DNA from: Callipepla californica brunnescens
Taxonomy: Eukaryota > Chordata > Aves > Galliformes > Odontophoridae
Assembly (NCBI GenBank): GCA_023055505.1
Contig: JALIRH010000023.1
Span: 6,330,423 to 6,394,422 of the forward strand
Length of the DNA stretch: 64,000 nucleotides
Direction of reading: 5' to 3'
Of this stretch, positions 24,851 through 38,800 are shown in pieces (within the stretch, counting starts at the first letter, position 1; each line of letters begins with the position of its first letter). The notes under the pieces are model-generated. The model was not told the DNA's origin. It saw nothing but the letters and a program-made list of their open reading frames with translations, and ran no database searches. Position numbers and translations under genes: made by a program.

Positions 24851-26257
24851 TCTCCTTTTGGAAAGGTGCTCTATCTCTTTTGTCATTTCTGTGGTCCTTA
24901 TTTTTTTATTTACTTTTTTTTTTTTTTTTTGACATCACTCTTACATGCTGGGGAACTCAGTGACTGAACACAATGTAGCAGTTGTGACCTAACCAGGGAT
25001 GAGTAGGGGGGGGTCTGAGGATGAAGTAAATCTAGCAGAATGTGCACAGAGATGTACATTTTCACCTGCAATATGAATGTTATAGGTTAAATACGCTGCT
25101 TAAAAAAAAAAAAAAAAAAGTAAAACAGAAAAAGAAAAAAAAAGTAAAAAGAAGGCACTGCCATCATGATAAGTCAAGCATTTAAAAGAGAAACGTCTTG
25201 GAGTACCTTATCCTCTATACGCAAAATTTACATCATAAATCATTACTAACTGCTTGCCACCAGAGGTCATGTGTTTGCTGATGGAAAAAAAAAATACAGA
25301 GGCTGATCAAATTTCACTCATTTTTGTTCCAACAAGGAAGCAGGTAAAAACTGTACAAAAAAGGCTGCTTAACTACAGGAAACACAGAAATGAATATTCC
25401 TGATAATAGGAAATAACTACTTCTTCTGCCTTCATCTGTTCATTAAATTCCAACAGTTGGTAACAATCTATAGAACTCACTATGTGAAAAATTAATGACT
25501 GATAAAATACTTGGTCATATTATCACTGCATGTGCTTATAGGTCAAATGACATCAAGTTTGCAGAAAACAAACAAGGTTGTTCTGCAGAAAGGAAAAAAT
25601 TGTTGCATCAAGATACAATCAGACGATGCCTTGAGTTTTCACACTGACGTTCATTCATTTGGCAGTATAACAATGGGAATAAATATAGACATTAATTTTA
25701 GGCCACCACTTTAACCCCTTTGCTATCACTAACCATGTTTAAAAAGACATTATACTAATACATTAGGTGTATCGATGAATGTATATTAAATGTATAGCAC
25801 TACAAGATAAGCTGGATGGCCTTCCTCAGGATAAAGCATCTCAGAAGTGAGAACAGAAGATCCATTACTAAAATCTTTATAAAGATAACAAGAAATTTTC
25901 TCCTTTGGTATATATTCTAAACAGGAAAAAAAATGATATTGGTGCTTTGGGCACATAATATTGGCAGAACTAGACATGGGGCAGAGTAAGAGCTGCGCTA
26001 CTTTTATTATTATGGTCACAAGACACCAAAGCTGTGTACACTCCAAGGTTAATGTTGGGCTGGACAAAGCACATGACTGCCCTGAGGCACGATGAAATTT
26101 AGAGGTACCTTGAGTTAACAGTTAGGTCAGAGCCTACATCAGACATGTGCATAGTTACAGGTTTGCTTTGTTCATTTCTGAATGAATAAATATATTAAAG
26201 AAGAAAGAAAGCCTGATCATTTTTGCATAAGAGTGTTCTTCTCTGTATTGAGCTTAC
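24851..26257. other. Intergenic DNA
   Basis: Holds A-rich runs at 25101-25146, otherwise plain AT-rich spacer. No gene recognised. Confidence 0.7.
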
Positions 26258-26885
26258 ATGTCACTGCTCCAGCCTGTTACAGAGGAGATCATCTTGAGAA
26301 AGATCACACAGCATGTGCAGGACAACTGGGGATCAGGCCTAGCCAGCATGGGTTCACGAAAGGCAGGTGATGACCTGGACTGGGGCACTGAGTGCACCCT
26401 CAGTAAGTTTGCAGATGACACTAAGTTGGGAGCAAGTGTCTATCTGCATGGGGGCAGGAAGGCCTTACAGAGAGATATGGATACGATCACTGTGCTGGGG
26501 CCAATGGCATCTCAAGTACTGTCTTCAGTCTGGGGTCTTTCACTATAAGAAAGACACTGAGACCTGTAACATATCCAGAGAAGAGCAGCAAAGTTGTGAG
26601 GGGTCTGCAGCATAGGCCTTATGGGAAGTGGCTAAGGGAGCTGGGATGTTCAGCCTGGAGAAGAGGAAGCTCAGGGGAGACTTGGTCACCACAAGCCCAG
26701 GCAACCCTACAGGCTTGGGGAGGAGTGGCTGGAAAGCTGCCTGAGAGAAAGTGACCTTGGTGTACAGATGGACAGTCAGCTGAATGTAAGTCAGCAGGGT
26801 GCCCAGGTGGCCAAGAAAGCCAATGGTATCCTGGCCTACATCAGGAATGGTGTGGTGAGTGGGACTTGGGAAGTATTTCTGCAGT
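26258..26885 (+). mobile_element. CR1 LINE fragment with segments out of order
   Basis: Begins with QHGFT-type and [12 protein letters not shown] reverse-transcriptase sequence at 26330-26430. It then jumps to the late ORF2 segment (gccttatgggaagtggctaag, cagcctggagaagaggaag) at 26500-26690. After that comes the segment that normally lies before it (cttggggaggagtggctggaaag ... gtggccaagaaagccaatgg) at 26690-26880. No intact frame and no 3' tail. Confidence 0.8.
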
Positions 26886-29239
26886 ATTATCCACAGAGGA
26901 GAAAAATTGTATTTTGATTGCCACTGCATCAGAGTTGAAGCCATGGAAGAATACAGCATCTGAAATACTTCATGAATACTAAAAAGTGGCCTGGAAAATG
27001 TGTTGTAGGAATCCAGGGCAATCTATGTTGCATCATATTTTATAGCTGGTAAAGTCAGTGGAAGTATTGTACTGATAAAATGTGTCATTTTTCTGTGAGA
27101 TAAGCTTCTTACTCTGAGGTAGTGGAGCTGTCTACCACTTGACCTTTAAGTGAGAGGGGAATATCACACAGGTTATCCACTCAGCTTCATACTTATTTTA
27201 CAGACGTGTCTTTCCTTCTTATCCCTAGTCCCCACACAGTAAACAAAGAAACTATCCTTTCATTTTCTGTTTCTCTGCACTCACAGATCTTATCTAGCAT
27301 TCTTACGTCCTATGTTCATGTCTGATCAACAGCCTGGCATGCCATGATACCACACAGCAAGAGAACCCCAAGGACTTCTGAGACATCGGAAACTCTAATG
27401 GATCAAATACAAGGCTGTAAACTTGGAAGGAGGTGACCTATACTTATTCTGCAAATACACAAAATTTATTCTGTATAGTAAAGTTATTCTTTAAAATATG
27501 TGTTTGCCTCTCTGCCGTGCATTCCAGTGTGATTTTTAGGACAGTCTTCTGAACTGACCATCCTTTTCCTTTCTTCTAGACTGCAGTTTCCCATTCCCAC
27601 TTCACAGGAACTTCAGATCAGAAAAAGACCTCACAGATAAGTAATTCTCATGTCCTTATTCTAGTGAAAATTCGACCTAGCTCCATCTAAAGCATTTTAT
27701 ACTTTACTTAATCCATTAGAAATTCACTCCAAAACTTTTGACCTCTGCAGACTAAAAGCCTCCTAACTTCCATGAAAAGATGAATTATAATAACCAGAGA
27801 TGAAGTGTTATGGACTGACCACAGTTCCCATTCCCCATCCCCTGTAAATTGTATGACCACATTTGTGTTTTCAGAAGCAAGCACCATCTACTTGAGCAGA
27901 TCATTCACCTTGCAGTCTACTACTATTTTTAACTCTGCATTCTAGATATCTTCCTGTAAAACTGTTCTGGACTGACATTTTTCAGGTGGGTTGTGTACAT
28001 GCTATTATATGTCAGGAATTTAAGCTTATTTGACAGCCTTAAATCGTGTCTCATATTAAAGCAGTTTATAATATTTATTTGGATCCACTTCATTTCTCTG
28101 CGAATGGCTTGCTGAAGAGTAACAGCATCACTCAGGAAATATAACCAACATATCACATTTTATTGCTTTTTCTCTGCCTCTCTATCTCTGTGGCTTCCTA
28201 TTAAAATCTGTATTTTACAAGAATGGCATAAACCCTCTTGAGAGTTAATTCCTTTAATTCTCTGGATCAGTCAGTATACATCTAGACCAGATAGCACAGT
28301 AATATCCCTCCTATATTTTTAAAAAACTGCATTCTTGACTTCAGCTGTGCACATTATTTTCCTTAGACAGCTCCACTTCTCTTTTTCCCTTCCCTTCTGT
28401 CACTTTCCTGTGATGATAAAACCAAAACCATCAGCCTTGGGGGGAGGGGCTGTATGTGAGGTAACAAAGAACTGTGAGCAGACCGAGGGGAGATCTTGGC
28501 AGATTAGTAGTATAATTATTTATCAGTTTGCTGGATTATTCTCACTACTTCAGCTCTCTCTAGCTGATCAGGGTACTGTTTCAACTCTTTCAAGTGACAC
28601 ATCTTTTAATGTAATTAAAAAAAAATAAATCAGTGAAATGCTAACCAATGTGCTGCTCTTTTGCTGTTGTTTTTCAGAGGGCCGTCTCTGAGCAAACTCA
28701 TAATGAACACCTGAAAACGTTTGCTTCCCTCTGATGAGCTGTGACAACTGAGGAAAGAAGGGCTGCTGGGAATGCAAGAGGAGGCTTAGGGCGGCACAGC
28801 TAAAGCTGCTGCTGACATCTCCAGTTTCAGCCATATTTCACTTGTCTCTAAACTGTGCAGCGCTCCTGAAGAGGAAAGACTCTACGGGAGAAACCCATAT
28901 AGCACTCAGTGGTGGTGGCTAATTGATCCCTGGACTGCTCGTGTACAGACTGATGAAATAAATCCCACCGTAGGCACAGAAGCAGTGCCCGGTGTACCTG
29001 TGCACCTCCGGCTGTGCCTGCAGCAGAGCTCCTGCCAATGGAAACCACCGTCCATCGGGAGAATAATATTGTCGAAAGATGTCACTTGCCAACGGCAGGT
29101 CTTTTTTGTAAACGGGTTTCTACATCCAGGATGTGTGCTAACGCTCTTACCTAATGCTGGAAAGTACCGCATCTAGAAGAAAAAAAAACAAAACAAAACA
29201 AAACCAAAAAAAAGCAAACCAGCACCGTTTCCACTTTTC
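26886..29239. other. Upstream flank of SLCO4C1
   Basis: AT-rich sequence rising in GC toward the promoter island. An (AAAAC)n-type run lies at 29179-29215, immediately before the CpG island. No upstream exon could be demonstrated. Confidence 0.65.
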
Positions 29240-29840
29240 CCAGCTGTGCGATAGCACGCTTTGCAGAGCTCGCCGAAGTGCGCTCACGAGGCGTTTCCCC
29301 GTGTGCCCCCGCCCCGCGGCCGTGGGGCAGATCCGCTCCGCGAGGCGGTAACGCCGCGGCGGAGCTCGAGGGGGCGGCGTTGAGCGCGCGGCCCGGGCTG
29401 GGCCCTCAGCCTCGGGAGGAGGGGAAGGCGCCGCTACCTGCCCCCGTCGGGGCGGGCCGCCCTCCCGGTATTTAGAGGAGCGTTGCTGCCCGGCGCGGGT
29501 GTTAGCGGTGCTATGAAGGGTGACGACGGTATCGGGAACCCGGCGTTCGAGTCCGCCACCCCTGACTTGGGGGGTCGGCGACGTGCGAGCCCCGCCGGGG
29601 CGGGTGCCGATGCCGGGTCCCCGCAGGTGGAGGCGGCCGAAGAGGGACCCTGCGGCTGGGGCCGTTGCACCCCTAAGGCTCTGCAGCTCTGCAACACTCC
29701 CGAGGGCTATCTGGCTGCCTACAGCCTGCTGACCATCTTCCAAGGTAACGCCGAGCTTCCTGCTGCCCGCAGGTGCTGCCCTTCCCCGGAGCCGGGCTGC
29801 GGCCGCAGGCTGAGAGAGGAGGTGCATCAGCTCCCCGAGG
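29240..29840. promoter_or_regulatory. CpG island / SLCO4C1 promoter region
   Basis: Abrupt change from AT-rich flanks to GC- and CpG-rich DNA with runs such as ccgcgg and ggggcgg (GC-box-like), covering the start codon and the first donor. This is the expected unmethylated promoter island. The transcription start cannot be fixed. A TATA-like tatttaga lies at 29469, but it is only about 45 bp from the ATG and would give a very short leader, so it is not called as a TATA box. Confidence 0.75.
29513..29744 (+). CDS. SLCO4C1: SLCO4C1 exon 1 (start codon, cytosolic N-terminus)
   Basis: Residues 1-77 plus one base of codon 78. The ATG at 29513 is the first in this frame within the CpG island, and the sequence from it aligns with the human N-terminus. 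The frame is open a further ten codons upstream but without another ATG. The tail is rich in Gly, Ala, Pro and Arg, and the first membrane helix begins at about residue 65. The donor is caag|gtaacg. Confidence 0.93.
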
Positions 29841-32800
29841 TGTTGATCGTGATGCTGAGTGGTGGGAAAGACAGCACCCGAGGGCCGGATGGGGTGCTAC
29901 TGCTGTTCGTCTTCTCAGTCATTCACATGGAAGCAATGTTCTTAACAGGCTGAAACTTAACAAATCGCCCACATACACTGATAGACAAAACCTGTGCGCT
30001 TTTTTACCTGCCTGCTAATTGATAAAATCCCCTGGCATGGCTGTGTGGGACCGTGGGCGTTTAGGATGGCTCTCAAAAATCAAGTTTTGTTCTGTGGATC
30101 CTCAGTCAGTCTGCCACTTAACTAGCAGCTTGGCTTTTGGGGGAGGTGAAGTTTAGCTTGCTTTTACTTTTTCATATAGCTTCAGGTGTTCTTGTCCATC
30201 CTTTTTGTGTTTGGTGACAAGGCTTGTTGGGACCCCAGTGAGCCTTTGGCTTAGAAAGTTGGAATGACAGGTGAGGGGAAAGGGTAGTGTTGGCATAACA
30301 CATGTATAAACTTGAGGCTAGGAAAGCTGAGATCTTCATCTGTCCAATAGAATAATTGGATTCATATACTACAGAGCCCTTGAGCTTTATTGGAGTCACT
30401 GGAAAAGTGTCCTGGGGGAGAGTGAGGGATATGGCGGTGGAGGGGGAGGGGGGAAGCAGAAAAAACCCCAACAGCCTACAGTGCCTTAAAGCTCATCTAT
30501 GTTGCACATGAAGAATGAGATGGCTATGGGGGAGTTGGGGAAAATGTGCAGATCCTTTGCCAAGACAGCAAGTAGCCTGTACTGACGGCAAACAGGACTT
30601 CAGTGTCAGATTTCTTATGTGGAACCAAGTGGAGGTAACTGGAATGGTCTTGGGAGATCTGAGCTGGAGACTCGAAACTTAGAGAGCTGTCTGTTGCACA
30701 TATATATTGCTTGGAAAACTCTGTAGAAGAACAGGTGTTTCTCAGGGCTTACTCAGACTTTGATTTCATCCTGTTCTGAATCTGGGCTTTCCTTAGCATA
30801 TGTGTTTTGGGTTAGAAAAGAAGCACCTAGATAACTTGGGGGCAGAAGCAGCTTTTCTTTGCCTGTGTTTGAAATGCTGTGCTATGTTGGTAGGGCTAGG
30901 AGGTTATTATTGTTGTGTTTGTCTCTCCATAGTTCAAATTTGTTTTCTGAAACAGTAAAGAGAAGGGTGGAAGGATATATTACATAATAGACTGCAGTGG
31001 TAACTGAATTTGCCAAAGACTTCAGAAGAATAGGGGTAGGAAGCTAAAAGTGTCATGAAATTTTCACTGAAAAGTTTCAGATTCACTGTACTAAGCATCA
31101 GCTTGACTGCTTCCAGCACATCAATCTGTTAAAACAGTGTTTCTTAAAATTTAGTTAGTGCTGAGTGTTTGCCTGGCTGAATGATAAATTCACTATCACT
31201 TGAATTTTATCTCTTACTGGTAATAGAGTTGGTTCCCAATCATAGAAGTGTGTGTCTTAATCTCTTAAGATGCTGTGTGGTGTTCCTTAAGGCATATGTA
31301 TCTTAGTCTTGTTATCTAACTAGAGATATGGCAGACCTCAGAGGCATACCTGTCTAATCTAGTCTAGATTTTGGGACTTAATGTAGCAAACTCTGAACTT
31401 TCTTTGAAAGCTGATACGGGTTTGGTAACTATGGGCTTTGTGATATGCTGAAGGATGCGTTATCTGGGCTTCCCACAAGAAAGGAAATTGTTTGCTCTGG
31501 ACTCACACTGTTACTTCCTTTTTAAGAAGCAGAAAATGTGAGTTAGCTGACAAGAAGTTCAGTGTAATATGTGACACTTGGCAAAAAAATGTTTGGATGC
31601 TGCAGATGAATTTAGATGACTTCAAAATCCTACTTAGTATTTTATCAGCAGAAAAACACCAACTCGTTTGCTTTGTATCTGAAGTATTTCATTTATCCTC
31701 CAAATCATATAAATAGTCACTGAGGATGATAAAACATATCTGTACATTTTTCTAGTGTTAATGTACCTCTTGTTTATTTTCTAGCGTGCTGAAGAATAGT
31801 AAAGTAATCTTAACACTTCCACTTACAGAGGGAGTGAACACAGTAGGCAGCTACTGGCAGTGTGTGTAACCAAAGACATGTATTTCTCCCAGGAGCAGCT
31901 GATTCCCTGTATTTCAGTTTCTTGAAAGATTTGAGGTGAAACTTAACTTCATTTCTGGTTGTTTTTGTTTCAAGTACAGGTAAAACCTGTATTTCCAGTA
32001 TAGAAAACACTTCTTTGCGTAGAACGTGCTTACATGACTAATACGTGATTTCTGTATGGCACTTGAATTGCATAAATGTTTGACTGCATCTTGTAATACA
32101 GTAACTGGATGTGCTGCACGGTAGCAAACGATAAAGATTATCTCACTATCTCACAGCACAAGATAGTTTATTCTTTATGTCAGTAGTGTTTCTTTGTGAC
32201 AAATCAGCAGAACTAGTCTTTGAGACTGCTCCAGGCTAATCTGTCTGAACACTTCAGATAGTGCTAATATTTGTATGCCCTTGTTAGTTTCGCTACTGGA
32301 AAGACTTTATTTTAATTAAATTTGGTATCTGTAAACCATCACCTTTAATACACAATATGTAGAACACCTGTTAACTACTTTTTGGTAAATGGATAAAGAA
32401 AAAATGCTCTTCCTTCCTTCTTTGTTGGAGCAAATGAAATGCATTTATGACTAATCTAGATTTTGCGGATCATTTAACACAGTACTTAAGCTTCTAACTT
32501 ATGTGGGAAGATGGTGAAGTTTTGGATGAGAACAGTTAAAACGTCATTTCTGTGCTACTATTTAAATGTGGAGGTGGCCTCATTTTTCAGATAAACCTGA
32601 GATCATTCTCTCCTGAAAAGGCTTTAGTGGTTAATCACTAGATAATGGCATTGGAGAAGTTAATCTGCCATTCTTCACATCTGCATTTTTAATCTAACTA
32701 TCCAGTAAAATTGCACTGTAGGTTTTTTTATGGGTGCAAGTTATAGGTAACTGGTAAACTTCAAGCAAGAGACGATGTCTTCTAATTCAGTAATCCACTG

Positions 32801-35800
32801 TGGAGTAGCTTACCTCCTTCGTATGAATGTTTTAAAGCTGTAGCAAGTGTTCAAAGTACTCTGCAAATAGGAGTACTTGTTTGTTCATTCCTTCATGCTA
32901 CTATTGTTCTTTGGTCACTGCTCCTCCAGAGAGAAAGAATAAAGCTGCCAAAGAATTAAATAATGACACTGAGGCATACCTGAATACTTCCGTTCATCCC
33001 ATGTGAATTTAAGTACGGTGGTTGGAGTGGGAGGTGAAGTTATCAACCTTAATGAAGTGACAGTAGTAAGGCAATTAGGTTGTGCCCAGAGCTAAAGTAA
33101 TGGTGGGGATTTCACTGATTACCAACTAACCATGTGGTTTTGTTTGTTTGTTTGTTTGCTTGTTTGCTTCTGTAATATGTTGCCGATTCTAAGAAGGTCT
33201 GCTGAAGTTCAGCTTTGTGTAGTTGCATCTCCTGATAGTGTGGGGCTTGTTGAAAACTATCTGAAATACATACATTACATCAGTCCTCCTGTGTTGTTCT
33301 TGGAATAGCAGCAGAGAATTGTGTTGAATCCTTAGAAATACGAGGGATAACTGTAGGGCTCGTGCTGCAAGAGGTGCACACAGTCTTTTGGTCTCATTTG
33401 CAGCTATGATTTGAAGACCTCCTTACATTTTCTTACAGTATATATTTTATTACAGGTGTGATTTAGACTGTTGTAAAGTTAGCTGTCAGTATTGTGAAGC
33501 ATAGTTACCCATCCAACTAGTAACAAGAGTGTTATTTTGAGACTGTTGAAGTAAACTTATGGGCATTTAACTACTTCCTCACATGGAAGCAGAATGTGAA
33601 GCAAGATAAGAAATTCAGGCTAGTGCCTGATACCAGCTTGCACTGAAAACCACAGCTTAATTGGCAACGTATGAATCCACTGTATGCTTAGATTTAAAAG
33701 TTATTAAATGCCTTAAAGTGTGGCTATGTAAATACATTAACTGTTAACCTTCCACTAGATATGGTAAGTTTGTCCTTGCAACCCTTTCAATTAAATTATG
33801 TGTTTGTTATTACTTACATTTCTGCTGTTGTTCTCTTGTAGGTATTGTGGTGAATGGCCTGATTAACATTAGTATCTCTACAATTGAGAAGCGCTATGAG
33901 TTGAACAGCTCCCTTACTGGCTTGATATCTGCCAGCTATGACATAGCCGTTTGTGTATTGTCACTGTTTGTATCTTTCTTTGGAGAAAGAGGGCACAAAC
34001 CACGATGGCTGGCTTTCTCAGCTTTTATGCTAGGATTGGGCTCACTTGTATTTTCCTTACCACACTTCAGTAGTGGAAAATACCACTATGGAGCTAAATT
34101 TGAAGGTAAGCTTATTCTTACGTTCTGAAAATACAGCTTTGTTTTTTCATAACTTGGTGTAACTCTTGATTTCGGGCAGTCTAGTTAATCTACGTTGTAG
34201 TGTAAAAAGTGAGTAATATCCCCCAACAGTGAAAGTAAATCCCTGAGTTCAAGTGCTGTTTCTATACACTGAACTTTCTTTTTCAGAAGAGATCTGGTTG
34301 TCAGACCTATGCTTGTGAGGCTGAGGAAAATGCTTTTTTATTCATATTGATGAGTGCAATCAAAATTCACCTGGAGTAAAAAATGATCTGGTATTTGATT
34401 ATCAGTAAAAATGCAGCTTAAGCCAGTGATGTTGAATGAATGTTAAAGGAAAGCTACCAGTCTTACTGTTTTCCTGTTGAAAGGCCTCTGCACATTGCAG
34501 CTTTGATAGATTTTGAGCTATTGTCTACTGTAAAGGCATGTTGACTAATTCATTAAGAAGCTTCACTAGGTTTGTCCAAAATAATGCTTTAAATTTGTGT
34601 TGGTTTTTTTCTGTTTTGTTTCTTTGTTTTTTAAGAGGAAGCATGCAGTATTGAACAACACTGGTATTGAAATCATGGCAGTATCCAACTCTGATATCTC
34701 ACAGAACTTTCCTCATAACTCAAGACTGAGTGCTTTGTATTTAATGGAATCTATTTCTGTGTAGTGACATTCCTGTAACCAACAGAGAAACATTCAGATA
34801 TTTTAAAAGAAGGATGACTTAATATTTCATGGTAATCTTAATTGTTATTGCATTGCTTAAGCAAATTTCTTTAATGACTAAGTATGTTAGCATGTTAACT
34901 AAAAAACTCAGTAGCTATTAAGCAATCTGGTGGAATGTTCTCAAACTTCCAGCTGCTGGTTCTCATTTATGTTTTTCAAGTGTTAATCACATGATGCCAT
35001 GCACTTGAGCTGTCAAGATGTTGACTATTAGTTAAATAGCTTAGGTAAATTACTGTTCCCCATCCAATAAACAAGGACCTGAGGCAGAATTAAATTTAGC
35101 TTTTAACTGAATAGAGTCAAATGAGAAAGTTTCTACAGATGATTACATGTTAAGCTTGCTGCTGCTATAAGAGTTGAGAGTGTTGCTGTTATAAGAGTTG
35201 CTTCTGGCTATACTACGCACTCATTTCTTCGCAATTACAGTTTATTACTCTTATACCTCTCTAGTATGTTAGGGAAGCTGAACTCAATCTGAAGGAAGTT
35301 CTCACTTGTTTGTAGCTTTGTTTTCTATTGCAGGGAGATACTGGCAGCACAAAAACGTTGAAGGTAGATAGCAAACTATTGCAACTGGTTTCTTCCCCTT
35401 CCTACCAGTTTTGATTGATATCTCAGTCTGTTCCTGTTTCATCAGTACATCTGCCGTTTTGTCTGCCAGTAAAGATGCTGTAGGAGTTGATACCTTATTA
35501 GGGTTTGTATTCTACATGGAGTTTTGAAATCTAGAAGCTCTGCAGAAAGTTTCAAATGGAGCATGTGCTTTCTTCCTCACGGCTCTGTTAAAGCTAGCTG
35601 AATTCATGCTTGTTTCTTTGACTGTTGTAATGAAGATACTTGTGTTGTGACAGTGAGCAGATTTAAGGGTCTAAGCTGACTTAAACAGAACACTGTCAAA
35701 GACAAATGGCTGCGGAATTCAGGAAATATGTGTATTATGGCAGACTCAAAGCAAGTTTACAGGTGCTGCACAGTGGCATCCTTTCACAGTGAAATAAGTA

Positions 35801-38800
35801 TGATTTTATCAGTGTCTGGTTTAGCTTGTTCTGATGATGAAGCTTCTTTGCTACGCATTTAGATGTAGAACGTAAGAGCACCACACACCCCAAACTTGTT
35901 TTTTTTTTTTTTCTTTCGTGTTGCTTATCAGTTTGGATGAGTAGTTTATAGACAATGTACTGAGAGTGAGTACCATATACATGTGCAACTTAAGTTTTGC
36001 AGTCGATTTTTTAAGTTTTAATTGGTTCTTTGCACTGGAATGCACCATCTTGTCTGGTAATTTTTTTTTTTACTTGATTATTTCTGTTCATCTGTTTATC
36101 AATATAGTGACCTTCATCTGAAGTGTAACTTTAATGTATAGTTCAGTATAATGTTTCTTGACTGCTAGGTAGCAGTCAAGAATTTTAGATAGATTTGTTA
36201 TCTAATCTGGAAATTAAAAGACCCACAGGCTTCCTGGAAATTACTGTTTTACCCTGAAGCATTTGTGTACTTCTTTGTAGGATAGCATGTTTATCTACTC
36301 AGAACTGTTCCATTAGAAATACTGTAATATCACAGCATAAAAATAGTTAATCAATTTCTTACTTAATGAGTAGCTAGCCAGGGGACTGTCTGTTTACAGG
36401 CAAAAATACCCAAATGCTTCTGTCTTGTCTAATCTCCAAAAATTCTTCAAACTCAGAACTGTGATGTGGATATCATCTGTCTAGTTAGGAAGACTTGCTT
36501 AGGGGTCGTTAAACCTTCATAGAGTCTTCTAATCTAGCGCTGATATTTGGAGTCAGGAGCTCCATCTAGTGTTTGTTTTTTATAATTAAACATTTATTTG
36601 ATTACTCTGAGACAGTACAGAGGGCTGTAGATCTAAAGACATACACATAGATACTATATGTCTTTAGAAAAAGAAGTATTTCAGTGTTTTGCTTACTGAC
36701 AAATTTCTACTGTTTGAGTTTAAAAGCACGTGGTGTGATTTAAGATAAATGAAAATGACTTGAGCACCATTCCTCAGTTTTCTGTAGTGCTGTAAGCTCT
36801 GTTGGTAGATTAGTCAAGTAGGGGGGTTGATAATTAGTGAATCTGCTTAAAAGGGCAATAATTAATCTCTTATCCTGGAATGTCTAGAGGGCAAATTAAA
36901 TAATGAAGACTGGCACATTTAAAACGTGGAAGAGGGGTAGGAAATGAGGAGAAGGTGTGAGATGCCGGACTCTAATTTGATAGGTTTTTTTCTTCACCAC
37001 TGGCATGCCTGTGGATTTCCCATTGCTTTTATTTTCAGATGAGACCCTCAGATAAGTCAGACAGTGGACAGAGCTGGTGTTTTTTACACTATTTGGAATA
37101 TTTCTCTATGCCACTCATATGTTACGGCATTGCAGAACATCTGTTCTTAAACTAAGAATTTGTCTCAGAATTCTGAATATTCTTTGGAACTCTCTTCCCC
37201 ATTCAAAACCTGCAGAACAGGCAGATTTTTTTTTTTTTTAAGCTTAAAAGTAGCCAGGCTTTCTTTTATCTTCACATTTCATTTTTTAAAGTACTTAAAA
37301 AAAATCCCACACAAACCATACAACTGTGGAACTAATCCAGGTTGTATTTAACTTGTGGTGCACTACCAAGTGATTTAACCATCCAAAAACTTACACCAGT
37401 ACAAGAAGAGGGGAATGATTTGAATTGCTGGGATAGAGGCAGTAAGCTGTCATTTGGTGACAATTTTGGCCCTGGATTAAACTATACTAGACTTGTAGTT
37501 TGTTTCTTTAGTTAGTTCTCTTTTAGAATGTTTCTTGAAATGGAAAACTGTGTCCATGACTCCAATCAGTAAGTGCATGTATATTTGCTTGGTTAAAAAT
37601 CAGTAAGTCTAGTGGGTGATGCACATAAGAGGGTGATAGTTGTATCAAAGTATACATTGATAAGTCTCATAATTTCATGTAACTTGAAAACAAACAAGGT
37701 GAATTTTCATCTTTGTGTGAGAATAATTGTATAATCTGAAGAGACAAAAAATTGATAGAGGCTCTACTCAATTAGGAGCACAATAGCATAGGCTTTCAAA
37801 CTGATGAGAACAAACCCACTTGGTCTGTGGGGGAAGGGATTCATGAAGAAGTCAGAGTCTGGTTGCCACTAACCTGTGTAATCTTCTTATTTCATGAAAC
37901 TGTACCTAGATCTCAAGCAAGGCCAGTGTCTTAATAAAATTCATACAATTTTCTTAAACTGTTTGTACTTATTTTTGGATATGGGTATTAACAATGGATA
38001 TTACTTTTATTTATGTACAAAACCTAAATAAGCAGCTAAATGTAAACACCATTGACTTGCCTAATTGGAATTTAAAATTAAATTATAACTGTAGATGTAT
38101 ACATATGAACATGTATGTTAGCAGAATATTGTAGAATATAGTGTCTTGTAATAGATACTGTAGATGCTGTGCATATAAATAGTAAAAAGCCAGCTGGAAA
38201 AAAGTTCTCAGTATTTATCTTTTCTGTAGGAAAGCAGTAAAGAAAGTAGATTGACACTAAGAGGAAAATATAATCTAGAGACTTTCGAGTAGTGATTCAC
38301 AATGAATTGTTCAATATGTGGCTTCAGTGAAACATTAAAATGAGGATTGTTCCTGGCTGGAAAAGATTTAAAATGTTAGTAACTCCCCTTGAAGTGAAGT
38401 ATTTAATGATACAGCATTGGCCACTTTGTGTACAATAGCACTAATGTAACTGTGAGGTACGTGATAACTCTACTACTGCTGTGGAGCTGCTTTCTGTAGA
38501 AAGGAATTATAAAACCCAAGGGTACATTTGTGACAACAATGGTTACCCTTTTGTTTAAGAAAGCTGTGTGGCAGGATTTTTCTTGTATTTTGTCTTGTGA
38601 GCCCAAAGCAGTTGTCAGTGGACTTACCTGATTCAGAGGTGGTTTTCTTGTTTTCTCAGGATGGCTTGTTTCCACCAAACTAACAGGTTTATTATTTTCC
38701 TCAGGGTTGTATGTTCTTCTGTAGAAAAGCTTGGAAAGGAAGAAACGTGCTCTTCTTTTGATCTTGTCAGTTGGGATTGTCTGTTATTTAAAGTACAGTG

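Noticed and set aside
29469..29476. TATA-like tatttaga upstream of the SLCO4C1 ATG
   Set aside because: A TATA box there would put the start site about 15 nt from the ATG. CpG-island promoters usually lack TATA, and there is no supporting initiator.
29147..29827. 226-codon open frame on the minus strand across SLCO4C1 exon 1
   Set aside because: Lies in the CpG island, where GC-rich sequence leaves few stops. It is antisense to a verified exon, with low-complexity Arg/Ala/Pro/Gly content and no recognisable domain.
36155..36182. Intron-2 hairpin as a microRNA precursor
   Set aside because: The stem is only 12 bp with a 4-nt loop and no outward pairing, far short of the roughly 30-bp stem a precursor needs.
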